Positions 48,061 through 58,250 of a stretch of DNA of 64,000 nucleotides are shown here, one piece after another. The translations under genes and the position numbers were made by a program. Source of the DNA: Balaenoptera acutorostrata (taxonomy: Eukaryota > Chordata > Mammalia > Artiodactyla > Balaenopteridae); contig NC_080067.1 of NCBI RefSeq assembly GCF_949987535.1, positions 51,458,910 to 51,522,909 of the forward strand, given 5' to 3'. Each line of letters starts with the position of its first letter. Position 1 is the first letter of the stretch. The notes below the pieces were generated by a model that worked only from the letters and a program-made list of their open reading frames with translations, had not been told where the DNA came from and ran no database searches.

Positions 48061-50189
48061 TTAGAATGATGGGGCTTTAATGCCCTAGTGACCTTCATAA
48101 GCAAACCAGAACCTAAGCCTATAATGCCTTGAGGTTAAAAAAATCAAAACCTAAGGACAGCGAATTACAAACAGCCAACTAAGCTCTCCCAAATAATGCA
48201 ACCACTTACACTAGAGCCAATCAGTCTCTTGTTTTGCTTCCACCTCGTCTCTACAAAAGTCTTTTCCGTGGCTCCTAGAAGTGGTATAAATTTTCAGCAA
48301 GAAAGGAAGACAAATTTGGATTTTCATTGGCCCTCATCTTTGGGCCATCAGTGGTTTCAGTATCCACACTTGTTTTTAAAATCTCCTCATCTTTTTTCTT
48401 TTAGGTTTTTTTTTTTCTTATTGTTGGAAATATCTTTTGGTAATTATAATAAAATAGATAGATAGAATATATAGTGTATATATATATATATTTTTTTTCC
48501 CCCATACTTCTACTTAGTGATAGCAAATGACAAATCCTAGTAGATTTCACCTTTTCTGGTGATTATCCTAGCGAATACCCTGAGGTTTTTCTTAGTAGAG
48601 CATGTATAACATATAGTGCACCTAATAATGGGTGTGCATAAGTGAGGATTGAATGGTTTCTGTTTCTATCCTTTATGTCTGGGTAAAAACTATGCATGGA
48701 TTCCTAGAATCTTTTATTGTCATTTTCCTGTGACTGCTTTCAAATAATATGGTAAGCACTGCTGCTATTTGCTTTTCTTGTTTTAATTATTTTTTTCATT
48801 TATTTAAGTACGGGGTTAGAGGAGTACATTGTAGTATGTTTTAATATTTCATTACAAACTGGAACTCTGTATAGAGTCTTAACTGTCATAAAATAAAAGG
48901 AATTTGATTTCGTGTTAAAGATATTACTTTCTGTGCTAAGTAGTTTTCTTTAGGTAATTAGTTTCATTTAACAAAGCAACTATTTCAAGGAAAGCACTAG
49001 AATTGCAATAGTTTTAGGGTTGAGTAGACTCAAGTGACTAAATTATTGAAAAAAACAGATTTATTTACTCACCTTATGAGTTTTAAAACAAAAATGTTTT
49101 GTAGAATTTTTATTTTCTTCAATTTTACCATTAGGAATATACGTTAAAGATAGTAATATAATGCCATCTACTTGTTACTTTGGAAAATGACTTGGTGAAA
49201 CTTTGCCTTGAAAGTAACAATATATGAATGTATGTGCAATTAGCATAGCTGCTATATAATATAGTAAGATAGTACATTAAATTAAAAAATAATAATTTAC
49301 ATTTTTTAGTATTTCTTTCTTCCTGAAATTTTCATGAGTCCAGCATTTCCAGTGCTGATACAAATTTTTAGAAGTATATAATGTCAGTTCTCATCTTTTG
49401 ACAACGCAAATGCTTTGAAGTTCATGAAATTTTTTCCATAATAGTGAGTGTTTTCCTTTAAGGATACTGCAAGACTTGGATCTTCAAATTCAGTACTATG
49501 CACAAATGTTTTATAGGCTCATTCCTTTGTGCTTTACTTGCAAAAAATAAACAAACCCAAATTAGAACTCTTTTAAAGAAAATGTTACTAATTAAGTTAT
49601 AGTTTAAGATAAATACAAATGGATTTGACTTAAATTACACTAATTTATTTTTATTCTCCCAGTTTGCCATCACAGAATTCAGCGATAAAAATGCCCTTCA
49701 AAAGAAAAAAAACATTACATATTCTTCATTTGTTTCTTCTCTTTGAGTAAATACCAATCTTTTCTATCATGAGGCAAGCCTGTTGAGGACTTTGATAATG
49801 TAATTTCCACCACCTGTTCTGCATTCTTCATTTTTCTATGCCCCAAATCTCTGATGCATCAAATGTAGACTTTGTTTATAAGTAACATCGAATACTTTCA
49901 TTCTCTACATATTCTGTAGACTGTCAAGGAATGAAAGTGATAAAAGGAAGGTAAATGAAAATAAGAATGAGGAACAAAAAGAATATATCCAATTTTTATG
50001 TGCAAACATGTTATCTAAAACCTAAAGATGAAAAAGGTGCAGCCTTCCTTAACCTTGCTTAGAGTTACAGATGGAGATTAAGGACAGGGATACAGCAGCA
50101 TTTTAGAGATGTGTGTGATTAAAATTTGTTGCTATTTAAGATAAGACTACCACTCAGATTCTATAAACAATTATCACTAAGTAATATTT
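48061..50189. other. AT-rich intergenic DNA, no gene seen
   Basis: The 89-residue frame at 48196-48465 ends in a T-rich tract and lacks a recognisable domain. TA and T-runs lie at 48465-48505. No named repeat is supported. Confidence 0.5.
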
Positions 50190-50350
50190 ACATGTTTTCT
50201 TGTGTGTTGTCTCACTTAAGAAGTGTCACGACCCACTTGTGAAGTAGGAATTATTATCCTCATATCCCGTATAGGCAAACTAAGTCTCAGTGAGCTTCAA
50301 AGACTTTCCAAGTGTTACTCAATCAGTAATTTACTGTGCTAGAATTACAA
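50190..50350 (+). repeat. MIR SINE
   Basis: Sense-order MIR text: 'tgaagtaggaattattatcc', 'ggcaaactaagtctcagtga' and 'ttccaagtgttactcaatca'. Confidence 0.7.
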
Positions 50351-50934
50351 CTAGATAATTTTACACACAGTGATATACAGCAGAAAAGAGAGGCATTTAG
50401 ATTCTTAATTGTCAATGTAGTCAAGAACAAATGATGAAAAGATCTAATTTTTTATACAAAGGCCTAGGTCTAATGACATGATAAAAAGATATTGGTCTAA
50501 AAATTTTAGAATAAGAAGACAGAGCTCAAATTGTTGACTCTTCAAAAACAAATATTATAAACAAATAGAATTTGCGCACAAATAGCCCAGTGTGCATGCT
50601 GTTGATTCAGGGTCCTCTAAAATGCTGACAAGCAAAGATCTTCAACACGATCTTGGTGTAATGTCAAAGGATGAAATTCTTATTCAATATCTAAAATAAA
50701 GAACAAAAAACTAAATGTAGTTTTACTATAATTAGGGAGAGCTTGCTGGTTAAGCTTAATCTCTCCAGGGAGACTCAACTGCTTATTTTCTATAAAATAT
50801 TTTGAAAACATGGAATCCAAGGATTGGTGGAATTTTACAGGTAAGTGGGTTGACATAATTTGTCGATAGTGAGACTGCTGTTGAGTGGTTGACATTCATA
50901 AGAGAATCCATTTTTAATTGCTTGACTTTTAGAA
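50351..50934. other. AT-rich intergenic DNA, no gene seen
   Basis: A 71-residue minus-strand frame at 50680-50895 has no domain I recognise. Confidence 0.5.
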
Positions 50935-51150
50935 GCGAGGAGCCCTCATTGATTGGTAGGCATGCAAAAGCATGTTCACTGAGGTGAGGTATTGTTACTT
51001 AATGATTAAACTGCTTTAAAAAATGGTTCCAGTGGCTGTGTGTTATCATAAATATAGACTTCCATTTATTAATTAGGCACGTTCAAACTGGTTCTGGTGA
51101 CTGTTGTTACCATGGCTACAGAATAATCCACGTTTTCCTAGGAATATTTT
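50935..51150. other. Unrepeated interval with RFX, octamer and homeodomain motifs
   Basis: Within about 160 bases there are an octamer-like 'atgcaaaa' (50962-50969), a palindromic homeodomain site 'ttaatgattaa' (50999-51009), a second homeodomain-like 'ttattaattagg' (51067-51078) and an X-box-like 'gttaccatggctac' (51106-51119). No repeat or coding frame is recognised. The cluster makes it a plausible developmental or neural enhancer, but conservation has not been tested. Confidence 0.3.
51106..51119 (+). promoter_or_regulatory. RFX X-box-like motif
   Basis: 'gttaccatggctac' fits the RFX half-site pair RYYRCC-N2-RGYAAC with one mismatch in the right half (GGCTAC for GGCAAC). Binding is inferred only. 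Confidence 0.35.
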
Positions 51151-51939
51151 TATCATCCATAAGTACTTACTATTATTATTATTATTAGTCTAGGTGTTCC
51201 ATGAAATATACAATACCCCTATGTTTTGAAATGTGAAATGTGTACTCTTTGTGAAGGATGCCAGCTGGTTTGACAGATTTAATTTAAACAGAGACTTGTA
51301 CTTATCTACTTCAGCTTGACTTCTGAGGGGACAGTTGTCTCTTTAACTCATGTCATGAGTCCTTATAACATAACTGTATTACTCTCACAAATATTATATA
51401 ACTCTAATTAAGTTAATGAAAACTTCTAAGCTGTTACAGACATTATGAATTCACATTATGGCATGTGATGGTTGCAGGATCTTCCTGGATCAGTATATTT
51501 GTTCAGTTTCCTAGTAGGAATTTTTTTTTCAAAATTTCTAAAGGAAAATCTCTGTTTTTTGGTAAAGCTCACTAATTTGGAAGTATTGAAAATACGGGCA
51601 AAAGCTATGAAAATGTATGCACTTTGGGAATAAGAATGTTTCAGTTTAAATTAACAATGTAAACAAGATTATGCAAGTAATACTTAGTTGACATCAAAGA
51701 CCTTTCAAAGATGGATATTCATATAAGCCATTAATTTAACACTAATAATACTTATTTTTGGCAATTAACCCTACTTGACCGACTTCATTAACCTTGTTAG
51801 AGTTTCTCTTCATGGTAAATAAACCACAATAACAATATAGTGCAGTCTTTTAAAAATAAAAATTGATCTTCATCCAGGTAGTCTGAATTAGCAGTTTTAA
51901 TAAACGTGCTTGAAGAAGTAATGCAGAAAAAAAAATCTA
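51151..51939. other. AT-rich intergenic DNA, no gene seen
   Basis: A TTA/ATT microrepeat lies at 51171-51188. No gene supported. Confidence 0.5.
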
Positions 51940-52050
51940 GAATTAGGTGTCAAAATGTCTTAGCTCTAATCTCCGTACTGTACTAACCAGCTACTTGACC
52001 TTTCAAGAACTAATTGATCTCCCTGGTTTTAACTAGTGCTACAATTATTT
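51940..52050 (-). repeat. MIR SINE fragment
   Basis: The text 'cttagctctaatctccgtac' and 'ccagctacttgacctttcaa' follows antisense MIR. Confidence 0.5.
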
Positions 52051-52329
52051 TGGCAATAAAAATTGATAGTATAATATATATGTGTATATAAAGCATTTAT
52101 TGGATAATTTTGATATATGCATCAAAATTAGAATATTCAGCTGATTCACAATAGGAGAGGAATTTGTAGTCTTTGCTCAAAAGCATTCTTGCTTTCCTTT
52201 TTCCTCTGAGAGTATGAACCAGTTAATTGCAAAGGTCCTGAATCAATCAACAGAAGACCATTGATGTTTGAGGGCATTATTTAACATATGGAACGTGCTT
52301 ATTTTAATAGCAGATTTAATAGGTGCTCA

Positions 52330-52660
52330 GTTAGTGATAACTTTGATCTGCAGAATAACATCCAAATTCCTTAGGAAGTTATTCTATAATGTCTACAACC
52401 TATATTTCCTGTATCATCTCTCACTCCTCTTTCTCACACTCTGTTCTAAATAAATCAATAACTCATGACTGCTCACTTGTAACTGTTTACCTCAATGTTG
52501 CAGCCACTCAGTTTTTTTTTTTCCAGTAAAACAACCTTTATCCTTTCTGTACTTGTCAAGTCTAATGCATACTTTTCATGAGGCTCTCTACTTTCCCTAA
52601 ATCAAAGTAACAGCACTTATCTCCTTCTGCCTGGTATTGGAATGATTTATAGCTATCTCA
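52330..52660 (+). repeat. L2 LINE 3' fragment
   Basis: The text 'cagaataacatccaaattcc', 'ctacaacctatatttcctgt', 'tctcactcctctttctcaca' and 'tctccttctgcctggtattg' follows the L2 ORF2 3' region in sense order. No open frame. Confidence 0.65.
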
Positions 52661-53461
52661 TATAATTTTGATAGATACTGATAAATAAATAGCATCATTT
52701 GTATATGACTTATTTCCTCTATATATGTTACCTAAACTTAGTGATTACATATACATATAGCTACAGTCATCAAATTAAATTAAAAAGCTGGAAGTATTTT
52801 CACATAATAATCAAATTTGGGGGAATTAACTTAATCGAGGAATATACATTAAGTATCCACTTCTCTTTCTCTGTAAGAAATATTTTTAATATAAGAAACA
52901 GCTTAGGAGAATCCATCGGGAGTTAAGTGGCTATAAACATAATTACATACAGGGTTTGCTAATGGCAGAGGCAAATAACAAGTGATGCTGGAGAGGGAGA
53001 TATGAAGTTCTAATTATTAATCAGAGTGATATTTTGTAGAGAAAAGTCAAAAGACAATCATTACTTTAAATTTTAAATAACAAAGATTTATTGATCAAGT
53101 ACAGGGGCAAGTTTCTACAGCTGAGATAATGAAAAAAGTTTAATGAATTCTTGTGTGAATATATAACATTTGCTAAAGGTGCTTTTTTTTTTTCTGAGGT
53201 AAAAATTACCTTTAGTCATTCCACACTAGGCTTGCAAAAGTTCTAAAAGGTGATTAAATAGTAACGATACACTACATCTCAAAGTACTGTAACACCAAAA
53301 AAGAGCTGGAGCAAAGCCTGATATTTTATGGTTTGTGGACTCCTTCAAAATGTTCTCATGGTTTTTTGTTTGTTTGTTTTGACCTTAAACTTTAAGTTTT
53401 TGATAGTGAGTCCTGGGGTGATAGAAATATTATTTTAGCAATTATTTAAAAAACAAAAATG
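52661..53461. other. AT-rich intergenic DNA, no gene seen
   Basis: The 75-residue frame at 52699-52926 is Tyr/Ile-rich and has no recognisable domain. Confidence 0.5.
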
Positions 53462-53751
53462 CAATCTCATATGATACCACTTATATGTGGAATCTAAAAA
53501 AAATGATACAAATGAACTTATTCACAAAACAGAAACAGACTCACAGACTTAGAGAATGAACTCATGGTCACCAGCAGGGAAGGGTGGTGGGGAGGGATAG
53601 ATTATGAGTTTGGGATAGACATGTACATACTGCTGTATTTAAAACAGGTAACCAACAAGGACCTACTGTATAGCACAGGGAATGCTACCCAATATTCTGT
53701 AATAACCTAAATGGGAAAAGAATTTGGAAAAGAATAGATACATGTATATGT
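53462..53751 (+). mobile_element. L1 3' UTR fragment ending short of the usual terminus
   Basis: Sense-order cetartiodactyl L1 3' UTR: 'atgataccacttatatgtgg', 'aacagaaacagactcacaga', 'ggacctactgtatagcacag' and 'caatattctgtaataaccta'. It stops after 'gtatatgta', before the usual last ~80 bases ('ctgattcactttg...ccaataaa'). A 10-bp direct repeat 'aacaaaaatg' flanks it (53452-53461 and 53752-53761). Confidence 0.85.
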
Positions 53752-53850
53752 AACAAAAATGTATCTTCTTTCTGAGAAATATAAAAGCTTGGTAAATTTG
53801 AATTTCTCTTATGCATTTTCTGTTTCAGATGGAGATTCTATGTTAAAGAA

Positions 53851-54039
53851 CAGTGTGATGCTTAAAGTGTAAGCAAGCATGAAGAATTACATTAGGTATT
53901 AATGAAATGCAAATTCCCAGGCCTCACTGCTAGATAATTTGATTCAGTAGGCCTGGGTTGGGGCCCAGGACTCTGCTTCCTGGGTGATTCTGATACTGGA
54001 TCGGGGTAACAAGGACAGATTTTATCTGAGAAGAATGTG
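53851..54039 (+). mobile_element. MER5A hAT-Charlie nonautonomous element
   Basis: The text 'atgcaaattcccaggcctca', 'ttgattcagtaggcctgggt' and 'ctgggtgattctgatactgg' follows MER5A in order. It begins at 'cagtgtgatgcttaaagtgt' and is about 189 bases, the usual full length. Ends are diverged. It carries no ORF. Confidence 0.8.
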
Positions 54040-54099
54040 GACTAAGGTCAGTCCCCAGCTACCTGTGTGGTTCTTCCGTAGTGTAAGTGAAGTCTGACA

Positions 54100-54295
54100 T
54101 GCTTTCAAAAACCTGGGTTTGATATAAGCTCTACTTTACAGTTGAGCAAGACTCATGTTTCTGAGTTTAGCTTCTTCATCTGTAAAACAAGATAAGAGTA
54201 CTTATCTTTCAGATTACAAGTGTAGGTTAGAATAAGAACCTGTAAAACAGAAAGAACCCAGTAAGTGTTCATTGCCTATCTCCCTTGCCCCAACA
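54100..54295 (-). repeat. MIR SINE
   Basis: The text 'aaaacctgggtttgatataa', 'agcttcttcatctgtaaaac' and 'gaacccagtaagtgttcatt' follows antisense MIR through the core and beyond. Confidence 0.75.
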
Positions 54296-54689
54296 GAGTA
54301 ATATGTTGTGGACTGCCGCCAGGTATAATGGCCCACCATATCTCTAAGGGTTGAGGACCGGGTCCTGCTGGAAAGGGGACTGTGCTTTCTCAAAGACGTC
54401 AGGTAGAGGCCCAGCACCAGGAGTCCAGAGCTCAGCAAGAATAAATCATATTGTGAGAACATATCGCTAGCTCTAAATGATTGACTGAGCAGCCTTGGTC
54501 ATTCAGCGATCAGGTGAAGTGTGTTTCCCTGCAAGGAAGGCCAATCCCACCAACTGAGTAGTGAGGGCGACGATGGTGGAAGCATTCTTTGTTGGTTAGT
54601 ATAAGTAAACAAAAGAAGAATATCTAGCCACATACCAAGGTTTACAACTATCCAATTCATTTAAAATTTCTATAATTAAATCTCATTTA
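54296..54689. other. Intergenic DNA, no gene seen
   Basis: 54,300-54,600 is less AT-rich. The 82-residue minus-strand frame at 54214-54462 starts in it and overlaps the MIR, so it is not a gene. Confidence 0.45.
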
Positions 54690-54818
54690 GAGACGCAAGA
54701 GGGAAGAGATATGGGAACATATGTATATGTATAACTGATTCACTTTGTTATAAAGCAGAAACTAACACACCATTGTAAAGCAATTATACTCCAATAAAGA
54801 TGTTTAAAAAATAAAAAA
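54690..54818 (+). mobile_element. 5'-truncated young L1 3' end
   Basis: It contains only the last ~115 bases of a cetartiodactyl L1: 'ctgattcactttgttataaa', 'ctaacacaccattgtaaagc', the AATAAA at 'ccaataaaga', and an A-rich tail. An exact 12-bp target-site duplication, 'aaatctcattta', lies at 54678-54689 and 54819-54830. This is a textbook 5'-truncated insertion and, from the intact duplication, relatively recent. Confidence 0.95.
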
Positions 54819-54830
54819 AAATCTCATTTA

Positions 54831-56003
54831 TCTCTTGAGCTTGATGGAGGCAGAATGTCTGTCATGACAAAGGTACATTACAATGAATTCATGACTTGTC
54901 TGTAAGTTTAAGGTTACTCTATATTGTATATGTATTATATCTCTATTAATGCCCTTCTTTTTCCAGGAACAGTTTTGCTTGTAAGGCACCGTGGACTAGG
55001 AGGAGGCGGCTGACCCAGTTATCCTCACTGGTCTCCACTGAGGTCTACGGTCCTCAGGTTGACAGTCCTCCAGGTCAAACTTTGATCATCTGAGCTCCTC
55101 ATCTTGCTGATAGCAGCCGAAGCAGCTTCAAGTTCCCCCTTTTTTCCACTTTGACAAAGTTGTTACCAGTTGGCCTTTGGTATGCAAGGTCTCCTCATCA
55201 CAACTATAAAACTGTTTTGGACACATTGTTTTGGACACATGGCATCTCTCCCTTAGCCAACATCTAAACCCTCTGTAAGGCTGGGGACCTGGTTTCCACA
55301 CTTGACACTGGGCCTGTAGGTTTATTTAGGGAAGGTTGATTTTTGGTCCATTTACCAGATGTCTCACATAGCCACTGCTTCTAGAAAACCAAAGAACTAT
55401 GTTCATCCATGGGTTCAGCTTTCATGATTGCTACTCTTCCAAAGTCAAGGGCATGTGTATATACTCTTATCACGAAGCAGCTTAAACTGAGCCTTCTTTC
55501 AGATACCATCATCAGAATCTTCTTGGTGACATGGGGAGAGGATCTTCACCTTGTCTCTGAGACACAAGCTATTTCCATTTATATGCTATTGCTCTCTTCC
55601 CCTCTGCCTCTTCCCAGTCAGGGCAAACATTCACTTACCTATAGAACACATCAAGGTGGGCCAAGGTAGGGAAAATCTCAAAAACATAAATATTTCATTC
55701 TGACCTATATTCTGCTATTCCTGTTGATTATGTCAGGGTGATTATGTCAGGATCTTGCCTTAGGAATGCTCAAAAAGCCTTTTATGTAATACTTTTGTCT
55801 CTCTAGTCCCTTTGTCTTGAATTTTCAGAGTTTGTTTGAAAACTGAGAAACTGAGTTTCTTTTTCTTATACCTGTAATATTAATCCTCTCCTCAACTCGT
55901 TACTTCTCTACATCAGATCAGGATTCAAGGAGCACAAATTCCAGCTGACCTCCACCCCATCTCAAAGCATCTCACCTGGAAAATGTCCAGATTAATTGTC
56001 CTA
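54831..56003. other. Intergenic DNA, no gene seen
   Basis: 54,960-55,700 is a complex, less AT-rich stretch of unknown nature with an 86-residue plus-strand frame (55409-55669) lacking known domains. Two short tandem duplications of period 14 occur at 55213-55240 and 55725-55751. It could be a decayed LTR retroelement or unique sequence; I cannot decide. Confidence 0.45.
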
Positions 56004-56352
56004 TGCAATGGACTGAATGATTGTGCCTCTCCTTTTCCAAAATTCATATGTTGAAACCTTAATCCCAATGTGATTGCTTTTGGAGGTGGACCTTTGGGAA
56101 GTAATTATATCTTGAGGGTGCAGCCCTCATAAATGGAATTAGTATCTTCATAAGAATATGTCAGATAGCTAGCTAGGAAGATAGAAGGAGAAGCTGGCAA
56201 TCTGCAACCAGAAGGGACTCTTCACCAGAACCTGATCACGCAGGCATCATGATTGTGGACTTCCAGTCTCCAAAAATGCGAGGGAAAAAAATGTCTTTTC
56301 TTGATAAACCACCTAGTTTATGATATTTTGTCATAGCCATCCAAATTAAGAC
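56004..56352 (+). repeat. MLT1A-type solo LTR
   Basis: Sense-order text: 'tgcaatggactgaatgattg', 'attcatatgttgaaacctta', 'ccctcataaatggaattagt' and 'ttgtcatagccatccaaatt', ending 'taagac'. Near complete, moderately diverged. Confidence 0.85.
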
Positions 56353-56864
56353 TCTCTTTTACCCTTCATAACAATGGGACAGATTGTAGGTAAGTTTTTT
56401 CTACTTATTAGTTTGTTTTATCACAGATTGAGAAAGTTAGTTAGAAAAAATAATAATAAAATAATAATGATCATTGACCTGAAACAAATAGACTGCCAGA
56501 TGTTTTTCCAGCAAAGATGGGTTTAATTGGGATCAGCAGAGAATTGCAATTCAAGGTCTGCAACCAGGGAGAGACACATGTAAGTTCCCCCATGGCAAGG
56601 GAAGGAGAACACTTTTTATAGAGGGGGAGAAGAATTTGGCATGACTATAGTAAACAAAGAGTCCATGGCTTTTCATTGGCTGAGTCCTTGCCAGCAAGGA
56701 AGAGGAGTCTTTCTTCTTCTTGTTGGACTGTGCTATCATCACAGGGTTTGAGAGCTCCCCCTTCCGGTCTTCCAACTCTATTTAGTTGAGGTTTCTGTTT
56801 ATTTATTTATTTTTTTTACACAGTATAATATAATAATAGTAATGTAATTGATGATAAAGTGTTA
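56353..56864. other. Intergenic DNA, no gene seen
   Basis: The 74-residue minus-strand frame at 56551-56775 shows no known domain. A T-rich stretch lies near 56800-56818. Confidence 0.45.
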
Positions 56865-56979
56865 AAATGTGAATTCATTGAGTACCCACTATGTGCCAAG
56901 CATTTTTTGAATAATTTACATAAATTAGCAGTTAGAGTTTATCACAACAACCCGAAAAGTATTGTCAATATTCTCGTTT

Positions 56980-57020
<41 letters not shown>

Positions 57021-57345
57021 TTTTTTTGGCTGCGTTGGGTCTTCGATGCTGCGCACAGGCTTTTTCTAGTTGCGGCGAGCGGGGGCTAGTCTTTGTTGCA
57101 GTGCGCGGGCTTAGTTGCTCCGCGGCATGTGGGATATTCCCCAACCAGGGCTCAAACCCGTGTCCCCTGCCTTGGCAGGCAGATTCTTAACCACTGCGCC
57201 ACCAGGGACGTCCCAATATTTTCATTTTTAAAATGATGAAACTGAAGCAGAAAAGTTAATTAATTTGCCCAAGCTCACTCAGCTAACAAGTGAAATAATC
57301 AGAATCTTAACTTCATAGTCTGGCTCCACAGCCTGTGAATTAATT
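56865..57345 (+). repeat. MIR SINE split by a CHR SINE
   Basis: The left half (56865-56982) reads 'gagtacccactatgtgccaa' and 'tatcacaacaacccgaaaag'. The right half (57214-57345) reads 'tttttaaaatgatgaaactg', 'ttaatttgcccaagctcact' and 'atagtctggctccacagcct'. Together they form one sense-order MIR, interrupted at its centre. Confidence 0.85.
56983..57213 (-). mobile_element. CHR-type SINE, short internally deleted form
   Basis: The minus-strand SINE has a long TTTA tail on the left and the head 'gtccctggtggcgcagtggt' at its right end. The B-box region is 'gggtttgagccctgg', with one C lost to T. The ~85-base block between two copies of 'gcccg' that the 27766 copy carries is absent here. Internally deleted subfamilies of CHR-2 are described from cetaceans, so this is consistent with one of them. 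A 17-bp target-site duplication with two mismatches flanks it (56966-56982 and 57214-57230, 'caatatt' then C or T). Confidence 0.93.
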
Positions 57346-57394
57346 CATTAGGTTATACCCCTTACATTGCTAATTGTCCAGCCCCATATTATAC

Positions 57395-57690
57395 AATTAG
57401 ATAGACATTGGTTTCTGTCCCAACTTGATCACTTAAGTAACTGTCCTTGTGCAAGTTACTAATTATATTCTGCTTCAGTTTTCTTATCTATAAAATGAGA
57501 ATAATATTACCATTTTCAAATACTTAAATTAAATTAAATTTACTTAAAATATCTAAGACAATTTATTCATTTATAGATGGAACAAGACCATTCATAGATT
57601 TGTAGTTGAAGTTAAAAGAATATATGTGTATAAAGTGCTTAACCCAATGCCTAATTCATGATAAGCTACCAAAAAATAATGGTTATGAAA
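57395..57690 (-). repeat. MIR SINE
   Basis: The text 'acattggtttctgtcccaac', 'tgtgcaagttactaattata', 'ttttcttatctataaaatga' and, after some divergent bases, 'tgcttaacccaatgcctaat' follows antisense MIR. Confidence 0.7.
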
Positions 57691-57924
57691 TAAAAATAAA
57701 ATGGAAGGTACAGTACTTTTCTTATAATTTTCTGTGTGCTAAATATTAAAAAAATCATAAATTGTGGAATAAAAGATTTGTGTAATTTCTATTATACTAT
57801 ATGGCCTATATGTGTTACAAGTGAACTTTGCTTTATTGAACATTTTATCCATGATATCATGGATAGCAAAGAATATGGCTTTACATACTTTGTTTTGAAA
57901 GTGAAATAAGCATAGCTATTGCAG

Positions 57925-58130
57925 ATAGAGACTTAGCATTTGCTAGCTGTATGATATTGAACATAAAATTAAACTCTCTTAGTTTCAATTTCCATTTCTA
58001 TGAACTGGAACATAAAAACAGTAGCTCTGGGTTATTTTGGCAATTTATTTTAAAGAAGAAATGTAAAATTCTAACCCAGTCTGAGGCACATGGTGGTGCT
58101 TTGTAGACGGATTATAATTACTGATATTTA
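57925..58130 (-). repeat. MIR SINE
   Basis: The text 'gctagctgtatgatattgaa', 'atttccatttctatgaactg' and 'cagtctgaggcacatggtgg' follows antisense MIR. Confidence 0.6.
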
Positions 58131-58201
58131 TATGCATATATATTCATGTAACTATGCATATTTTACTCACATGCATGTTTATTTATTTAAAACAACAAGA
58201 G

Positions 58202-58248
<47 letters not shown>
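58202..58248. repeat. Compound GT/GA microsatellite
   Basis: About 17 GT units followed by about 6 GA units. The 103-residue frame spanning it is not a gene. Confidence 0.97.

Positions 58249-58250
<2 letters not shown>

Noticed and set aside
1189..57213. tRNA genes suggested by A-box and B-box motifs
   Set aside because: The boxes belong to tRNA-derived SINEs with A-tails and target-site duplications, not to tRNA genes.
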